From positions 186,001 through 250,000 of the forward strand of contig NZ_JBIEKE010000001.1 in NCBI RefSeq assembly GCF_043497005.1: 64,000 bases of DNA, written 5' to 3'. The first letter of the stretch is position 1. Every line of letters begins with the position of its first letter. The DNA comes from Halobacillus_A sp043497005 (GTDB lineage: Bacteria; Bacillota; Bacilli; Bacillales; Halobacillaceae). Positions 16,487-25,497 of the stretch are shown here, piece after piece. The position numbers and the translations under genes are program-made. The notes under the pieces are model-generated. The model was not told the origin of the DNA. It made no database searches and worked only from the letters and a program-made list of their open reading frames with translations.

Positions 16487-17572
16487 ATGAAAGAACGTGC
16501 AATCGTGTATTGTGAAGATAAATTTGGAACAATGGATGGAAAGACAGCCAACGGGCTGGTAAGAAGCTCAAGAAACTTTGATATCGTGGGGGTTATTGAT
16601 AGTACAAAGGCTGGGATGGACGCCGGTGAATTTCTGTTTGGAAAGGAAAATGGTATTCCAATCTTCGAGGATCTACACCATGCACTGGAGTTGTTGGAGG
16701 ATGTTCCTCACCAGTTTATATATGGAATAGCGCCATCAGAGGCTTTCTTGAAAAAAGCTGAACGAAACCTTCTTTTTTATGCCATGGAACGGGGGATGAA
16801 TATTGTTAATCCTCTTCATGAATTTTTTACAAATGATCAAGAATTTATAGACGTTTCAAAAAAATGTAATGTCACGATAAACGATGTCAGGAAGCCTCCG
16901 GAAAAGAAAGACATGCATCTTTTTTCAGGTAGAATCCTAACAATGGATACGCCGGTCATAGCGGTACTAGGCACAGATAGCGCAAACGGTAAACGAACAA
17001 CTTCTGTGCTGCTTGAAGAGGCCTTAATGATGCAGGGATTAAATGTCGCCTTTATTGCAACTGGCCAGACTGGTTTAATCCAGGGGGCAAAATACGGTGT
17101 TGCTATTGATGCGATCCCTTCTCAGTTTATGACAGGGGAAATTGAGAACCAGATCATAAAAGCGTGGACAAATGAAAAGCCGGATATCATTATCGTTGAA
17201 GGGCAGGGAGCATTAAGTCATCCAGCCTATATTAGTTCATGTGGAATTATAAGAGGTGCAAGACCTGGTGCCGTTATTGTACAACATGCCCCGAAACGGG
17301 CGCAACTAGGTGATTTCAGCTATATGAAAATGCCGACAGTCAAAAGTGAGATTGAATTAATCGAAAACTTTGCGAAATCAAAAGTCATTGCTGTGACGAT
17401 AAACCATGAAAATATGTCTGATGAAGAATTGGATCATACGATTTCAGAATATGAAAATGATTTGAAACTTCCAACAACGGATACTCTTAAATTTGGGTGT
17501 GATAAATTAATATCAAGTATTTTTGAAGCTTATCCAGACTTAAAAAGGAAACAGAGCGTTACCACTCATTGA
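16487..17572 (+). CDS. DUF1611 family P-loop protein (DgcN-like)
   Basis: 361 residues. The N-terminal half resembles a Rossmann-type domain (IVYCEDKFGTMDGKTANGLV). The C-terminal half has a P-loop, AVLGTDSANGKRTTSVLL (about residue 163), and IIIVEGQGALSHPAY. This is the DUF1611 architecture, of which DgcN, acting on N-acyl-D-glutamate-type substrates, is a studied member. Its end overlaps the next gene, a PLP racemase-like enzyme, so the pair probably acts on D-amino acids. The exact substrate is unknown. GGGAGGAAT precedes ATG 16487. Confidence 0.82.
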   Translation: MKERAIVYCEDKFGTMDGKTANGLVRSSRNFDIVGVIDSTKAGMDAGEFLFGKENGIPIFEDLHHALELLEDVPHQFIYGIAPSEAFLKKAERNLLFYAMERGMNIVNPLHEFFTNDQEFIDVSKKCNVTINDVRKPPEKKDMHLFSGRILTMDTPVIAVLGTDSANGKRTTSVLLEEALMMQGLNVAFIATGQTGLIQGAKYGVAIDAIPSQFMTGEIENQIIKAWTNEKPDIIIVEGQGALSHPAYISSCGIIRGARPGAVIVQHAPKRAQLGDFSYMKMPTVKSEIELIENFAKSKVIAVTINHENMSDEELDHTISEYENDLKLPTTDTLKFGCDKLISSIFEAYPDLKRKQSVTTH

Positions 17573-18645
17573 CCAGATCACTTACTCCACGCATCGAAAT
17601 TAACCTGGCAAAAATCGCACATAATACATCAGCGCTAGTCGGAATATATGGGTCTAAAAATATTGGATTAATGGGAGTAACGAAGACGGTTTGCGGATCC
17701 CCGGAAATTGCCCGGGTCCTGTTGGAACAGGGAATTCCCATGCTGGCTGATTCAAAGCTGGTCAACCTAAAAAGAATGCGGGAAGCTGGCATTCAGGCGG
17801 AGTTTGTATATTTGAGATCACCCGCTTTAAGCGAAGTTGACTGGGTCATTAAATATGCTGATATAAGTATCAATACTGAACTGGCTGTAGTTACAAAATT
17901 ATCTGAGGCAGCACTGGAAAGAAATACGGAGCAGCACATTATTATTATGATCGAGATGGGTGATTTAAGAGAAGGACTCATGCCCGAGGATCTTGACTGT
18001 TTTATTCAAGAAGCACTGACCTTGAAAGGGATTGAAGTCATGGGGATAGGTGTTAATTTTGCCTGTTTCGGTGGTGTCAAACCAGACAACCAAAAGATGG
18101 AGGAGCTATCCTTACTAGCTTCCATGATTGAAACAAAATTCACCTTACCCCTTACAATTGTATCAGGTGGGAATTCAGCCAATTACGAGTGGTTTAAGGG
18201 TGCTGCAGATGTGGGGAAGGTAAATAATCTGCGTTTGGGAGAATCGATTTATTTGGGGCGGGAAACGTTAAATCGATTGGTGATCCCAGAGTTGTACACG
18301 GACGCATTTACTTTTATTTCAGAGGTTATCGAGTCAAAAGTAAAACCTTCGATGCCCTATGGAGAGATTGGACAGAATGCTTTTGGAGTGGCTCCGCAGT
18401 TTCAAGATCGTGGACTCATGAATCGCGTGATTGTTGGCATGGGTAATCAAGACGTATTGGTTGCAGGGTTAGTGCCGTTATTAGATATTGAAATCCTCGG
18501 GTCAAGCAGCGATCATACAGTAATTAATGCCAAAGATAGCAACTTGAGAGTTGGCGATGAAGTCAGTTTCAATTTGAACTATGGAGCCCTTCTTTCCCTT
18601 ATGACGTCTCCTTATATTTATAAAAAATACAGCTATGTTATTTAA
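17569..18645 (+). CDS. Alanine/ornithine racemase-family PLP enzyme
   Basis: 358 residues. PLP-barrel features: RIEINLAKIAHNTSAL at the start, the PLP lysine in MGVTKTVCG (about residue 39), IVSGGNSANYEW and a C-terminal beta domain with DLRVGDEVSF-like spacing (SNLRVGDEVSFNLNYGALL). This is the ornithine-racemase-like subgroup rather than canonical Alr. It starts with TTG overlapping the upstream stop (TTGA), with no clear ribosome site, so translation likely depends on coupling to the DUF1611 gene. The amino acid used is not known. Confidence 0.85.
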   Translation: MTRSLTPRIEINLAKIAHNTSALVGIYGSKNIGLMGVTKTVCGSPEIARVLLEQGIPMLADSKLVNLKRMREAGIQAEFVYLRSPALSEVDWVIKYADISINTELAVVTKLSEAALERNTEQHIIIMIEMGDLREGLMPEDLDCFIQEALTLKGIEVMGIGVNFACFGGVKPDNQKMEELSLLASMIETKFTLPLTIVSGGNSANYEWFKGAADVGKVNNLRLGESIYLGRETLNRLVIPELYTDAFTFISEVIESKVKPSMPYGEIGQNAFGVAPQFQDRGLMNRVIVGMGNQDVLVAGLVPLLDIEILGSSSDHTVINAKDSNLRVGDEVSFNLNYGALLSLMTSPYIYKKYSYVI

Positions 18646-18651
18646 TAAAAG

Positions 18652-18682
18652 CCGCTCAGGGTCGACGCTCTGAGCGGTTTTT
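18652..18682 (+). terminator. Intrinsic terminator
   Basis: CCGCTCAG and CTGAGCGG (part of a longer stem) around GGTCGACGCT, then TTTTTAAAA. Confidence 0.85.
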
Positions 18683-18866
18683 AAAATGTAAGTTTGTTAA
18701 GCGAGGCAAAAGAGAGATGGTGTAATTTTAGTATAATTTGTGAACCTAATAAAATTGTCTGTCCCCCATCGGCAAGTAGATATCTCCCTTCACTCACACA
18801 CTTCTTATTACGAATTAATTTTCGAAGAGTAGAGTTAGTTAAAGTCAGGTAGAAATATTTTAAGAA

Positions 18867-18906
18867 GGCGAACCTTATGATTAAGGATTCGCCCACACTC
18901 TTTTTT
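18867..18906 (+). terminator. Orphan terminator-like hairpin
   Basis: GGCGAACCTTA pairs with TAAGGATTCGCC (one bulge) and is followed by CACACTCTTTTTT. No supported gene precedes it on the plus strand in 18683-18866. Confidence 0.55.
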
Positions 18907-18925
18907 CTTCAATGATTTTATACTT

Positions 18926-19035
18926 TTAAAAAAGCAATTGTATTAATACCATATAGAAGATTGTGCCGACTGCAATGGATAGAAGCATGTTTTTTCTCCA
19001 GAAATGAATCATGGCTATAAGCACTATGGAATGAT
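18926..19035 (-). pseudogene. azlD C-terminal remnant
   Basis: The last 36 codons of a minus-strand frame read VLIAMIHFWRKNMLLSIAVG then TIFYMVLIQLLF and stop, which matches the C-terminus of AzlD, the small subunit of branched-chain amino-acid exporters. An in-frame stop lies at 19036 and no azlC is nearby, so only a fragment survives. Family recognition is by eye. Confidence 0.55.
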
Positions 19036-19062
19036 CTCTGGAAAACTACGAGAATCTTTACT

Positions 19063-19908
19063 TTATAATTGAAAAAATGTACGGATCTGTCCGCTTACCC
19101 CTTTAAATCTATCTTTCTCCTCAAGGTTCGAAAGCATCCCCTTGATGACTGCCCGTCGAGGCTGTTCCTGCTGGATCTCTTCAAGAAGGAAACTAATCGT
19201 GACGTCTATATCCTCATTAGAACTCGTTTCCATTACACTTAACGTTTCTATAATCGTGTGAAGCTGGTTGTAATAATAATTCTCCGGCATGACACGGTTC
19301 ATAATATCATCATTTATGACTGGTTGGTCACCAGTTCGGTTGAACCCTTCGACAATATAGTCAGCGCGTCTTAAAATGGATTCGCATAATTGTTCGATGT
19401 CTAACTCCATTCCCTCGATGATGATCAAATCAAGATAGGTTTTGAACATTCCTTGCATTAATAAAGTCACTTCCCATATGGTCTGATCGATGGCTTTACC
19501 ATAAATCGCAAGCAGATTTCTTCTATAAAATAGATAAGAGTTAAAACGTAAGTGCTGCATAAAATCTTCAATATCCTTGTTGTAGGGAAGAGCTTGTTCG
19601 CGGATTTGTGTGATGATGAAATCACGGTGATTAATGATTTCTCGGTAAGTAACCATTAATTGTCTAATAAACTTCGTGCGAGGATCTAAATCCATCGCTT
19701 GTATTTCATTGGATTTGAGTTGGATTTTACGTGAATAATGCTTGAGAGCCTCTAACAACAGACTATCTTTCGACTTAAAATGTAAGTAGAACGCCCCTTT
19801 TGAAATGTTGCATTCATTGGCTATTTCTTGCACAGTAGTGTTGCTATAACCTTTCTTGGCAAAAAGTCTGAGTGCATTTTCGATAATAAGAAGGGATTTA
19901 TTTTTCAT
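19063..19908 (-). CDS. TetR-family regulator, likely repressor of swrC
   Basis: 281 residues, long for TetR. The DNA-binding domain is canonical (ALRLFAKKGYSNTTVQEIAN, then ISKGAFYLHFKSKDSLLLEA). The C-terminal ligand-binding part ends in an extra acidic segment. It is divergent from the RND exporter at 20022, and two TGACT-AGTCA-type palindromes lie between them. It therefore very probably represses the pump and itself until a ligand binds. AGGAGC precedes its ATG. Confidence 0.88.
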   Translation of the reverse strand: MKNKSLLIIENALRLFAKKGYSNTTVQEIANECNISKGAFYLHFKSKDSLLLEALKHYSRKIQLKSNEIQAMDLDPRTKFIRQLMVTYREIINHRDFIITQIREQALPYNKDIEDFMQHLRFNSYLFYRRNLLAIYGKAIDQTIWEVTLLMQGMFKTYLDLIIIEGMELDIEQLCESILRRADYIVEGFNRTGDQPVINDDIMNRVMPENYYYNQLHTIIETLSVMETSSNEDIDVTISFLLEEIQQEQPRRAVIKGMLSNLEEKDRFKGVSGQIRTFFQL

Positions 19909-19954
19909 TTAATAAGCTCCTCTATTAACAATCTTGTATTTTCCACTTGACGGT

Positions 19955-20001
19955 TGACTGTTCGGTCATATATATTTTATATAGTTATGACTGTATAGTC
20001 A
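19955..20001. promoter_or_regulatory. Paired TetR operators in the swrC promoter
   Basis: TGACTGTTCGGTCA (19955-19968) and TGACTGTATAGTCA (19988-20001) are two 14-bp palindromic sites 33 bp apart. The first overlaps a -35 (TTGACT, 19954); TATATA-rich sequence between them supplies the -10. The second lies just before the swrC ribosome site. Confidence 0.7.
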
Positions 20002-20021
20002 ATTAAGGAGAGGTGAATGAG

Positions 20022-23000
20022 ATGAAACAGATTATTAATTTTTCAATGAACAATAAATTTGCTGTATGGCTGATGACAATTATTATAACCTTAGCAGGTT
20101 TATACGCAGGGTTAAATATGAAACTAGAAACACTTCCGGATATAGACCCACCGGTCATCACTGTGACCACTACATATCCAGGAGCGACACCGGAAGAAGT
20201 TGCGGATGAAATATCTGAACCGTTAGAGCAGCAGATCAGCAATTTAAGCGGGGTAAACACAGTAAGTTCTACTTCCTACCAAAATGCCTCTAACTTACAA
20301 ATTGAATACAGTTTTGATAAAAGTCTGGACGAGGCAGAAGATGAATTGAGCGAGGCAGTAGAAGGTGTGGATCTGCCCGATGGGGTGGAATCACCTGAAG
20401 TTTCACAATTAGATTTTAATGCATTTCCAGTGCTCAGCTTAAGTGCGGTCAGTGAAGATCAATCGCTGGATGAACTGACGGCTGCGCTTGAGGAAAATGT
20501 GATTCCTTCTCTGGAAAGTTTAGAGGGTGTGGCAGACGTTCAAGTGTCGGGACAGGAATTGCAGGAAATATCGATCGATTTCGATGAAGAAGCTTTATCA
20601 GAATATGGCTTAGATGAGGATACAGTTGTGCAGATGATCCAAGGTTCTGATGTTTCGATGCCTCTTGGACTATACAACTTTGAGGACGCGGAAAAGTCTG
20701 TCGTAGTAAATGGGGAACTGGAGAACCTCGATGAATTACGAAACCTTGAAATTCCAGCGGTACCTTCACAAGGAGCAGGCCAGCAGGCACCGTCAGAAGA
20801 AGGGGAAATGGCTGAAGAAAGCGGCCAAATACCGCAAGGAGAAGCTTCAAGTCAGATGCCTGGAACAGGCGAGAATGAACAAACAGCTAACATTCCTACT
20901 GTAGCGCTTAAAGAGTTAGCAAACATAGAAATGAGCGGGAAAACGGAATCTATTTCCCGTACGAACGGAGAAGATTCCGTATCCCTGCAAATTGTTAAGT
21001 CTCAAGAAGCGAATACCGTAGATGTTGTCAATTTAGTAAAAGAACAAGTCAATGACTTCGAAGAGAATTTAAATGGCGTCAGCTTTATTAATTCTTTCGA
21101 CCAAGGAGAACCGATTGAAGAGTCGGTAAGTACCATGTTAAATAAAGCACTCTTTGGCGGTTTGTTCGCTGTCGCTGTCATTCTTCTGTTTTTACGTAAT
21201 GTGAAAACAACGTTAATTTCTGTTATTTCCATTCCATTATCTTTATTAATGGCAGTTCTCGTATTGAATCAGATGGGCATTACATTAAACATTATGACGT
21301 TAGGTGCGATGACAGTCGCGATTGGACGTGTAGTCGACGATTCCATTGTGGTGGTAGAAAACATATACAGGCGCATGTCGCTGCCGGGGGAAGAATTAAA
21401 AGGAAAAGCGCTCATACGCTCAGCAACACGGGAAATGTTTATGCCCATCTTTTCTTCAACGATCGTTACGATTGCCGTATTCCTGCCATTAGGTTTAGTT
21501 GAAGGAATGGTCGGGCAGATTTTCCTTCCATTTGCATTAACGGTTGTATTTGCGTTAGCTGCTTCACTTCTCGTAGCGGTGACGATCGTTCCGATGATGT
21601 CGCACTCGCTGCTGAAGCCTGAAAAAATAAAGGCTCATACGGAAGGGTCAGGCGGCCGATTGGGACTCTGGTATAAGTCCCTCTTAAATAAAACATTGAA
21701 TCACAAAATAATTGCTTCTGTCGCTGCTGTTGCCATATTAGCCGGAAGTATTGCACTTGTACCTTTAGTTGGAGTCAGCTTCCTGCCTTCTGAAGATCAA
21801 AAGGTCGTGATGGCTACGTACAATCCTGAACCAGGACAAACAATTGAAGATGTTGAGGAAATAGCCATAGAAGCGCAAGAATATTTTGAAGGCAGAGAAG
21901 GAGCCGACACTATTCAGTATTCGGTGGGTGGAGAAAACCCGATGAGTCCTGGGGCCTCTAACCAGGCGGCATTTAATGTGGAGTACAATGATGATGCTGA
22001 AAACTTTGACACTGAATCAGAACAAGTTATTGAAGATCTCCAGTCTTTAACCGATACAGGGGAGTGGGCTTCTCAAGACTTTTCTTCGACAGGATCAAGC
22101 AGTGAAGTCGAGCTTCTCATTTATGGTGAAAATATAGATGAAATTAAACCTGTCGTAAAAGATGTAGAAGGCATGTTAACAGAGCGAGATGATTTATCGA
22201 GCATTGATTCTAGCGTTTCTGAATCCTATGAAGAATATCAGCTCGTTATCGATCATGATCGATTAAGCGAGTCTGGATTAACAGCCGGCCAAGTTGGAAT
22301 GGAATTAAACGAGAGTCCCGCTCGATCTGTCGTTACAACGGTTACTGAAAACGGCGAAGAGCTGGATGTGTATGTAGCTTCAGATAATGAAGAATATCAA
22401 GCCATTGAAGATTTGACAGCGAAAGAGCTGCAAACTGCTTCAGGGGAAACGATAACGATTGATGAAGTTGTTGATATCGAAGAGGGCACGACAGCCGACA
22501 CAGTGACCCGTCGTGATGGTCAAGTGTACGCCAGTGTCAGTGCTTCTATAACTTCAGATGAAATTGGTTCTGTCACAGCTGATATTCAGGAAGAGATTGA
22601 CAGCATGGAACTGCCGACAGGAATGGACATCACGCTTGGAGGTGTATCAGAAGATATTGAAGAATCCTTTACTCAGCTGGGCTTAGCGATGCTAGCGGCG
22701 ATAGCGATTGTCTATCTAGTGCTCGTCATATTCTTTGGTGGAGGACTGGCCCCATTAGCGATCTTGTTCTCTTTACCGTTTACTGTGATTGGGGCTGTGC
22801 TCGGTCTGTTAGTCACTGGAGAAACGTTGAGTATTTCTGCCATGATTGGAGGGCTTATGCTTATCGGTATTGTAGTTACGAATGCCATTGTATTAATTGA
22901 CCGGGTGATCCACAAGGAAAACGATGGATTTACTACACGTGAAGCCCTGCTTGATGCCGGGGTTACGCGGTTACGACCGATCCTCATGACGGCTCTTGCC

Positions 23001-23183
23001 ACAATTGGAGCTTTAATGCCTTTAGCTTTAGGGTTTGAAGGCGGATCAATCATTAGTAAAGGTTTAGGTGTGACCGTTATCGGAGGGCTGGCCAGCTCTA
23101 CCTTGTTAACGCTGCTTATTGTACCGCTTGTATATGAAATGTTGAGTAAGTTTAAGAAAAAGAAAACTACAATTCAACAATAA
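20022..23183 (+). CDS. swrC: RND-family efflux permease, SwrC/AcrB type
   Basis: 1053 residues with the RND plan: a first helix (FAVWLMTIIITLAGLYAGL), a large extracytoplasmic loop, a six-helix block (about 365-560, with the proton-relay TVAIGRVVDDSIVVVENIYR), a second loop and a final five-helix block. In Bacillus SwrC (YerP) exports surfactin and other amphiphiles. The first loop carries an acidic, Gln/Gly-rich insertion at about residues 240-290 (APSEEGEMAEESGQIPQ), typical of halophile proteins. ATG 20022 is preferred, 8 nt after AAGGAGAGG. No membrane-fusion or outer-membrane partner is present. Confidence 0.88.
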   Translation: MKQIINFSMNNKFAVWLMTIIITLAGLYAGLNMKLETLPDIDPPVITVTTTYPGATPEEVADEISEPLEQQISNLSGVNTVSSTSYQNASNLQIEYSFDKSLDEAEDELSEAVEGVDLPDGVESPEVSQLDFNAFPVLSLSAVSEDQSLDELTAALEENVIPSLESLEGVADVQVSGQELQEISIDFDEEALSEYGLDEDTVVQMIQGSDVSMPLGLYNFEDAEKSVVVNGELENLDELRNLEIPAVPSQGAGQQAPSEEGEMAEESGQIPQGEASSQMPGTGENEQTANIPTVALKELANIEMSGKTESISRTNGEDSVSLQIVKSQEANTVDVVNLVKEQVNDFEENLNGVSFINSFDQGEPIEESVSTMLNKALFGGLFAVAVILLFLRNVKTTLISVISIPLSLLMAVLVLNQMGITLNIMTLGAMTVAIGRVVDDSIVVVENIYRRMSLPGEELKGKALIRSATREMFMPIFSSTIVTIAVFLPLGLVEGMVGQIFLPFALTVVFALAASLLVAVTIVPMMSHSLLKPEKIKAHTEGSGGRLGLWYKSLLNKTLNHKIIASVAAVAILAGSIALVPLVGVSFLPSEDQKVVMATYNPEPGQTIEDVEEIAIEAQEYFEGREGADTIQYSVGGENPMSPGASNQAAFNVEYNDDAENFDTESEQVIEDLQSLTDTGEWASQDFSSTGSSSEVELLIYGENIDEIKPVVKDVEGMLTERDDLSSIDSSVSESYEEYQLVIDHDRLSESGLTAGQVGMELNESPARSVVTTVTENGEELDVYVASDNEEYQAIEDLTAKELQTASGETITIDEVVDIEEGTTADTVTRRDGQVYASVSASITSDEIGSVTADIQEEIDSMELPTGMDITLGGVSEDIEESFTQLGLAMLAAIAIVYLVLVIFFGGGLAPLAILFSLPFTVIGAVLGLLVTGETLSISAMIGGLMLIGIVVTNAIVLIDRVIHKENDGFTTREALLDAGVTRLRPILMTALATIGALMPLALGFEGGSIISKGLGVTVIGGLASSTLLTLLIVPLVYEMLSKFKKKKTTIQQ

Positions 23184-23187
23184 AAGG

Positions 23188-23222
23188 AAGAACACCTCTG
23201 ATTTTAGGGGTGTTCTTTTTTG
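23188..23222 (+). terminator. Intrinsic terminator after swrC
   Basis: AAGAACACCTC pairs with GGGTGTTCTT around GATTTTAG and runs into six T. Confidence 0.85.
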
Positions 23223-23351
23223 TGAAGCTACGAATTACCTAACTTATCCAATCTTCTCCCGATAATTTCACTAGTAAAGTAAATCAATACTTTAGTTAAG
23301 TATTTACAGTGTAACAGTGTTATGTTACATTTGTTTTAAGGAGTGAAGACA

Positions 23352-23987
23352 ATGGAGGAAGAATTAATCTCGAAAAAAGACTTACTAGAGCAAACTGACA
23401 TTACTTACGGACAGCTCTATCGTTGGAAGAGAAAAAAGTTAATCCCGGACGATTGGTTTATTAGAAAATCAACGTTTACTGGCCAGGAAACGTTTTTTCC
23501 AAGGGAGAAAATCGTTGAAAGAATTAACAGAATCAAAGAATTAAAGGACAGTTTATCACTGGATGAACTAGCCAATGCTTTATCTCCAAAGAAGAAGGAC
23601 GTAAACATTTCAAGAAAGGACTTTTTGGAACGAAACATTGTTTCATCAAATGCTGTAGTTATTTTTGAAGAGCAATTCAGTGAACTGGATACAATAAATT
23701 TTCAAACTTCACTATATTTGTACCTTCTAGATCAATCCTTGGAGACAGGTGAGGTCGGATGGGAAGAAGGGACACAAATCATTCAAACTTTACATGACCA
23801 CTTTCCGAAGCTAAAGGAAAAGCGTGCTTCATTAATAGTGTTAAGAAAAATGGGTGTTGTAACAGTGCTGCTCGTTACCAATCCCGATGACTTTTATGTT
23901 GATGAGAAAACAAAAGTGGCTGTGTCATTAGACATTGATACAGAAGTGGATAAACTACTGAATTCCCTAGTAGGAGGGGGTTTATAA
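23352..23987 (+). CDS. yhbD: YhbD-like DUF4004 protein with MerR-type HTH
   Basis: 211 residues. The N-terminal 70 residues form a MerR-like helix-turn-helix (SKKDLLEQTDITYGQLYRWK, then FFPREKIVERINRIKELKD). The rest matches the YhbD/DUF4004 protein that precedes the two bactofilins in Bacillus. ATG 23352 lies 8 nt after AAGGAG, better than GTG 23343. It heads a three-gene operon and may regulate it. Confidence 0.83.
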   Translation: MEEELISKKDLLEQTDITYGQLYRWKRKKLIPDDWFIRKSTFTGQETFFPREKIVERINRIKELKDSLSLDELANALSPKKKDVNISRKDFLERNIVSSNAVVIFEEQFSELDTINFQTSLYLYLLDQSLETGEVGWEEGTQIIQTLHDHFPKLKEKRASLIVLRKMGVVTVLLVTNPDDFYVDEKTKVAVSLDIDTEVDKLLNSLVGGGL

Positions 23988-24647
23988 ATGACAAACAATG
24001 AAAATAAAAAATTAAAAGTTATGGGGGAAGGAAGCTACCCTGGTGGAGATTACGAAATAATTAAAGTCACAGGTCAAGGAGAAATTTTTGATGATATTTA
24101 TTCCCAAGAAGCAAAGATTGTGGGCGAATATCGTATAGCGGGGAAGGCTGCCATAGACCAGGTGCATGTAACTGGGAGTCTTCATATAGATGAAGAATTA
24201 AATAGTAATAGAATGATTGTGATTGGCAGTCTAGATGTTAGGAAGCTATTGAAAGCAAATACGCTTGATATGAGAGGCTTCCTCACCGGGCATGAAAATG
24301 TGGAACTGGAAAAAATGAACCTTAAAGGGGGTCTTACGATCACTGGGTTGTTAAATGTTGGTGATTTACAAGTTAATTTACAAGGTGCTACTAGTAAGGT
24401 CGGCGAAATAGGCGGTGAGAAGATCATAATCAAAAGCAGCAGGTTTTTGAAACGATCATACACGCTAGAAGCAGAGGTGATCGAAGGAGATCACATATAT
24501 CTAGAACATACGACAGCAAAAATAGTTAGAGGAAATGACATTGAAATAGGTCCTAACTGCCATATTGAGAAAGTAGAATACAGGTCTGCTTTTACAAATA
24601 AAGAAAAGCATTCAAAAAATATTTTGCGAGTTAATCAAATTAAATAA
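23988..24647 (+). CDS. bacE: Bactofilin-like polymer-forming protein (YhbE/BacE)
   Basis: 219 residues with repeated short beta-strand units of the bactofilin (DUF583) fold: GEIFDDIYSQEAKIVGEYRI, VTGSLHIDEEL, GFLTGHENVELEKM, LKGGLTITGLLNVGDL. In B. subtilis the YhbE and YhbF bactofilins polymerise in the cell and affect flagellar assembly. It starts directly after yhbD and its stop sits at the start of the next gene. Confidence 0.87.
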   Translation: MTNNENKKLKVMGEGSYPGGDYEIIKVTGQGEIFDDIYSQEAKIVGEYRIAGKAAIDQVHVTGSLHIDEELNSNRMIVIGSLDVRKLLKANTLDMRGFLTGHENVELEKMNLKGGLTITGLLNVGDLQVNLQGATSKVGEIGGEKIIIKSSRFLKRSYTLEAEVIEGDHIYLEHTTAKIVRGNDIEIGPNCHIEKVEYRSAFTNKEKHSKNILRVNQIK

Positions 24648-24661
24648 TGGGGGATTTTGTT

Positions 24662-25387
24662 ATGGTTCAAAAAGCAAAAGGTGACTTAATTCTATCTGGG
24701 AATAGTGAATCAGGCGGCGGCTCATTTATAAAGGTTGCGATCAACGGTCATGGAGCCATCCATGGAAATGTAGAATGTAAAGAATTTAAGTGTAATGGTT
24801 CGGGAAAAATAAAAGGGAATATTACATGCGAGCACGCTGTAATCAATGGAAGTACAAAGGTACACGGAGATTTTTCTTCTGACGAGATAAAGATACATGG
24901 GAATGGAACGATAGATGGAAATGCTTTTTTTCGAAAAATGGAAATCAAGGGGAATACTCAATGGAAACAATCTATTAAAGGCAACGACTTACTGCTCGAA
25001 GGGATGATGAATGTAGACGAGGATTGTGAAGTGGAGAAAGCAGAGCTAAAAGGAGCCTTTACCATTGATGGATTGCTAAATGCTGACCATGTTGAAATAA
25101 CGCTGCATGGCAAATCCTCTGTGAAAGAAATAGGTGGAGAAGTAATTACTGTCAAAAGAAATCGACACCCCGTTCTTCATTTAGATAAGTTGATTAAAAC
25201 GTTAAGTAAAAAATTACATGCTACTATCATTGAAGGTGATGTGGTGAAATTAGAATATACGAAGGCTAGAGTTGTGCGCGGAAATACAGTGGAAATCGGT
25301 CCCGGGTGTGAGATTGAGTTTATTGAATACCGCAGTGAGCTAAATGTATCGGAAAAGGCTGTCGTAGATAAATCTGAGAAACTTTAA
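24662..25387 (+). CDS. bacF: Bactofilin-like polymer-forming protein (YhbF/BacF)
   Basis: 241 residues of bactofilin repeats: NGHGAIHGNVECKEFKCNGS, GKIKGNITCEHAVINGSTKV and HGDFSSDEIKIHGNGTIDGN show the regular beta-solenoid rhythm. Its C-terminal part (EIGGEVITVK, VVRGNTVEIGPGCEIEFIEY) is clearly homologous to that of the upstream BacE. ATG 24662 is preferred to 24647 because TGGGGGAT sits 7 nt before it. It is the last gene of the operon. Confidence 0.87.
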   Translation: MVQKAKGDLILSGNSESGGGSFIKVAINGHGAIHGNVECKEFKCNGSGKIKGNITCEHAVINGSTKVHGDFSSDEIKIHGNGTIDGNAFFRKMEIKGNTQWKQSIKGNDLLLEGMMNVDEDCEVEKAELKGAFTIDGLLNADHVEITLHGKSSVKEIGGEVITVKRNRHPVLHLDKLIKTLSKKLHATIIEGDVVKLEYTKARVVRGNTVEIGPGCEIEFIEYRSELNVSEKAVVDKSEKL

Positions 25388-25440
25388 ATTACGGAGAGAT
25401 TGTTGGATTATAAAATATGCGGCGGTAAGGAATGGAAGAA

Positions 25441-25488
25441 GGTTCTGTTCTCCAGCGTTTTAAACAACTGAAGAACAGAACCTTTTAT
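25441..25488. terminator. Bidirectional terminator
   Basis: GGTTCTGTTCT and AGAACAGAACC form a perfect 11-bp stem, flanked by T-rich sequence in both directions, between convergent bacF and the MFS gene. Confidence 0.8.
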
Positions 25489-25497
25489 TTAACTCAT

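Noticed and set aside
18681..18896. 71-codon minus-strand frame
   Set aside because: No ribosome site, Leu/Ile-rich chance composition, and it runs over a hairpin; no homology recognised.
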